NCBI RefSeq assembly: GCF_001650695.1 | Contig: NZ_LWQS01000011.1 | Location: 57,075-121,074, forward strand | Reading direction: 5' to 3' | Source of the DNA: Chloroflexus islandicus | Lineage (GTDB): Bacteria > Chloroflexota > Chloroflexia > Chloroflexales > Chloroflexaceae | DNA: 64,000 bases | In this document: positions 62,100 through 64,000 of the stretch, one piece after another | Position numbering within the stretch: position 1 is the first letter of the stretch | Layout: every line of letters begins with the position of its first letter | Notes under the pieces: generated by a model | Seen by the model: only the letters and a program-made list of their open reading frames with translations | What the model was told of the DNA's origin: nothing | Database searches by the model: none | Translations under genes and position numbers: made by a program

Positions 62100-63163
62100 A
62101 ACACCCCTACCGAACTATTATCACCCAACATCAACCGGTACGCCTTGGGCCGTAACGGACTGCGCCCGATCTCCACATTCCGCCCGATCAGGCTATCTTC
62201 CAAACGGTGGGGCAAACCGCGGATGGTGCAGTATTCCAGCACAATGCTATGCTCAATCTCGCACTCTTCGATATGGCAGTGATGGTAGATCGAGGTAAAC
62301 GGCCCCACATACGCATTCACAATCCGCGTATGCTCGCCGATAATCGCCGGCCCGCGAATCGTGCTGTTGATGATCTCGGCCCCCGGCTCGATAATCACCT
62401 TGCCGATCAACTGCGAATCGCGATCGACATACCCCTGCACCGACGGCTCCATCTCTTCGAGCACCAGCCGGTTGGCTTCGAGCATATCGTCCTTCTTGCC
62501 GGTATCGATCCACCACCCTTCATGAACGTAGGGGTAGACGTGGTAGCCATTGCTCACCAGCCACTGGATGGCATCGGTAATCTCCAGTTCGCCGCGCGCC
62601 GAGGGCCGGATCGCTTCGACCGCCTCGAAGACGTGGTGATCGAACATGTAAATCCCGACCAGCGCCAGATCCGACTTCGGTTCGCGCGGTTTCTCAACCA
62701 GCCGGATCACCCGCCCATCGTCATCGAGTTCGGCGACACCGAACGAGCGCGGATCGGCCACTTTCTTCAACACAATCTGCGCGTTGTAGTCACTCCGCCC
62801 AAACTGCTCGATCAGCGGGCTGATCCCGCCTTGAATGCAGTTATCGCCTAAAAACATCACAAACCGGTCATCGCCGAGAAAATCGCGGCTAATCTTGACC
62901 GCATGCGCCAATCCCAGCGGCGCTTCTTGCGGGATGTAGGTAATCTTCACCCCCCACCGCCGGCCATTACCGACCGCTGCCCGAATCTCGTCACCGGTAT
63001 CGCCGATCACAATGCCGATGTCGGTGATGCCGGCATCGCGGATCGCTTCGATCACCCGGAAGAGAACCGGCTTATTCGCTACCGGTACTAGTTGCTTGGC
63101 GCTAGTATACGTAATCGGACGGAGCCGGGTTCCTTTGCCGCCGCTCAGCACAAGACCTTTCAT
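62096..63163 (-). CDS. Glucose-1-phosphate thymidylyltransferase, long form
   Basis: A 355-residue nucleotidyltransferase. The catalytic domain (about 1-235) has LVLSGGKGTRLRPITYTSAKQ (core GGKGTRLRP), the VANKPVLF segment, FLGDN for Mg2+ and VEKPREPKSDLALVGIYMF. The C-terminal part (about 245-355) is a left-handed beta-helix with hexapeptide repeats (VIIEPGAEIINSTI, PAIIGEHTRI). It activates glucose 1-phosphate as dTDP-glucose, the first step toward deoxysugars. Archaeal-type and antibiotic-cluster enzymes share this long form. ATG 63163 has AAGG six bases upstream and beats an upstream GTG. rmlB, rmlC and rmlD are not in the window. Confidence 0.93.
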   Translation of the reverse strand: MKGLVLSGGKGTRLRPITYTSAKQLVPVANKPVLFRVIEAIRDAGITDIGIVIGDTGDEIRAAVGNGRRWGVKITYIPQEAPLGLAHAVKISRDFLGDDRFVMFLGDNCIQGGISPLIEQFGRSDYNAQIVLKKVADPRSFGVAELDDDGRVIRLVEKPREPKSDLALVGIYMFDHHVFEAVEAIRPSARGELEITDAIQWLVSNGYHVYPYVHEGWWIDTGKKDDMLEANRLVLEEMEPSVQGYVDRDSQLIGKVIIEPGAEIINSTIRGPAIIGEHTRIVNAYVGPFTSIYHHCHIEECEIEHSIVLEYCTIRGLPHRLEDSLIGRNVEIGRSPLRPKAYRLMLGDNSSVGVL

Positions 63164-63232
63164 AACCGCCTTCTTCACTGGTATAAGCTTGCTTGCCGCC
63201 GATAGATTCTACACCATGTGGCGCGTTGTAGG

Positions 63233-63267
63233 GTTGTAGGGATACAGCGCTGCTGTATCCCTACAAC
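63233..63267. repeat. 15-bp-stem hairpin between divergent genes
   Basis: GTTGTAGGGATACAG (63233-63247) pairs with CTGTATCCCTACAAC (63253-63267), loop CGCTG. It has the same plan and loop as the hairpin at 25491-25529, but lies between divergent promoters, so it is not simply a terminator. Confidence 0.75.
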
Positions 63268-63341
63268 GCATATCTTGTTTACGCAAAATGATATTGGTGG
63301 TAGATTCTACCAAATGCAATGATCAGGGAGGAGGAACTGCC

Positions 63342-64000
63342 ATGGCAGAGATTCGGGGCATTATTAGCGCGATGCTCACCCCCTTTACCAGTGATGTCGG
63401 CCCGGTCGATTATGAATGGCTGCCGGGATATTTGCAATTTCTGGCCGATGGTGGCCTACATGGCGTGCTTGCGCTCGGCACCACCGGCGAGGGGCCATCA
63501 ATGAGCGTCGCCGAGCGGATCCGCACCTTGGAAATCATTCTCCAGCATCGCGGCGAGCTGAGCGTGATCGCCGGCACCGGCTGCGCGGCGCTGACCGATA
63601 CGATTACGCTGAGCCGGGCGGCCATTGAGCTAGGGGTTGATGCTATTCTGGTAATGCCGCCGTTCTATATCAAACAACCGAGCGAGACCGGTATCTTGGC
63701 CTATTTTCGCGCCCTCTGCGACGCATTGCCGGCTGAAGCGCGGGTGATGCTCTACCACATCCCGCAAGTGACCGGCGTGCCGATTACCACCACGATCATC
63801 GATGGCCTGCTCGATAGCCATCCCGGCCAGTTCTTCGGCCTCAAAGACAGTAGCGGCGATTGGGAACACTCCAAGATGCTGATCGACCGCTACCCGCAAT
63901 TGCGTATCTTTACCGGCAGCGACCGCCTCAATCGCCCGCCGCCGCACCTCAAGCGGCTGCTCAGGATCATCGGCAGCGTCGAGCAACGCCGTGTGCAGCC
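63342..64000 (+). CDS. DapA/N-acetylneuraminate-lyase family aldolase (runs off the window)
   Basis: 219 codons of a class I Schiff-base aldolase are present. Family marks are MAEIRGIISAMLTPF, LGTTGEGPSMS (substrate carboxylate loop), VIAGTG, PPFYIKQPSE, the catalytic Tyr in MLYHIPQVTG and the Schiff-base Lys in FFGLKDSSGD. GGAGGAGG precedes ATG 63342. Members make hydroxytetrahydrodipicolinate or split sugar acids; the reaction here is not settled. After LRIFTGSDR (to about 63926) this frame turns atypical (Pro/Arg-rich). A neighbouring frame reads TSSGCSGSSAASSNAV, nearer to the expected family sequence, so a frameshift near 63930-63950 is possible. Confidence 0.85.
   Translation, partial: MAEIRGIISAMLTPFTSDVGPVDYEWLPGYLQFLADGGLHGVLALGTTGEGPSMSVAERIRTLEIILQHRGELSVIAGTGCAALTDTITLSRAAIELGVDAILVMPPFYIKQPSETGILAYFRALCDALPAEARVMLYHIPQVTGVPITTTIIDGLLDSHPGQFFGLKDSSGDWEHSKMLIDRYPQLRIFTGSDRLNRPPPHLKRLLRIIGSVEQRRVQ

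Overview
The window looks like a chromosomal segment of a GC-rich bacterium, most likely a member of Chloroflexota close to the filamentous Chloroflexales (Chloroflexus/Roseiflexus relatives). This is inferred from the protein style (PAS-STAS sensors, a CHAT protein, a menaquinone-type MenC, a beta' subunit with a long N-terminal insertion) and from intergenic DNA crowded with several families of dispersed GC-rich repeats. No phage, insertion sequence with a transposase, rRNA or tRNA was recognised. Genes are densely packed; nearly all gaps over 300 bp are filled by repeats.

Layout. 1-2915 (minus): chemotaxis block of response regulator, double-HAMP CHASE3 receptor and the start of a CheA. 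3414-4454 (minus): selD, which reads through an in-frame UGA at codon 19, so selenophosphate synthetase is itself a selenoprotein with a SECIS-like hairpin just downstream. 5253-10921 (minus): two related PAS-STAS sensors flanking a CHAT-domain caspase-like protein. 11647-12108: CBS-pair protein. 12729-16923 (plus): lipoprotein glutaminyl cyclase, tandem FKBP, MenC and two DUF4230-like membrane-anchored proteins. 16943-18070: carA. 18453-21933 (minus): riboflavin operon ribD-ribE-ribBA-ribH behind an FMN riboswitch with a terminator and a second hairpin touching the ribD ribosome-binding region. 22970-25483 (plus): glycosyltransferase and M20 peptidase. 25542-27728: Zn/Cd-type P1B ATPase. 28427-30667: eukaryote-style tandem phosphofructokinase. 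31988-34973: ssb, a stand-alone Lrp sensor domain, a GT-C-like membrane protein. 35348-43680: rpoB-rpoC.

44508-53321 (minus): P2-type ATPase, CPBP protease, a sensor kinase/regulator pair with a small repeat-bearing membrane protein, MgtC and a helical protein. 53891-56875: three-domain fusion (APH-like kinase, M23 peptidase fold, class III aminotransferase), transcribed divergently from an SDR epimerase (56975-57934). 58175-59047: rsmI. 59008-62000: a HEAT-like protein and three HTH regulators. 62096-64000: long-form sugar-nucleotide transferase and the start of a DapA-family protein.

The most notable points are the Sec-containing SelD, the eukaryote-type fused PFK, the PAS-STAS/CHAT/PAS-STAS cassette, the kinase-M23-aminotransferase fusion, and a dispersed ~180-bp element with terminal inverted repeats and an internal predicted G-quadruplex. 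Start sites were chosen by Shine-Dalgarno spacing and family conservation; all functional names rest on sequence recognition only.
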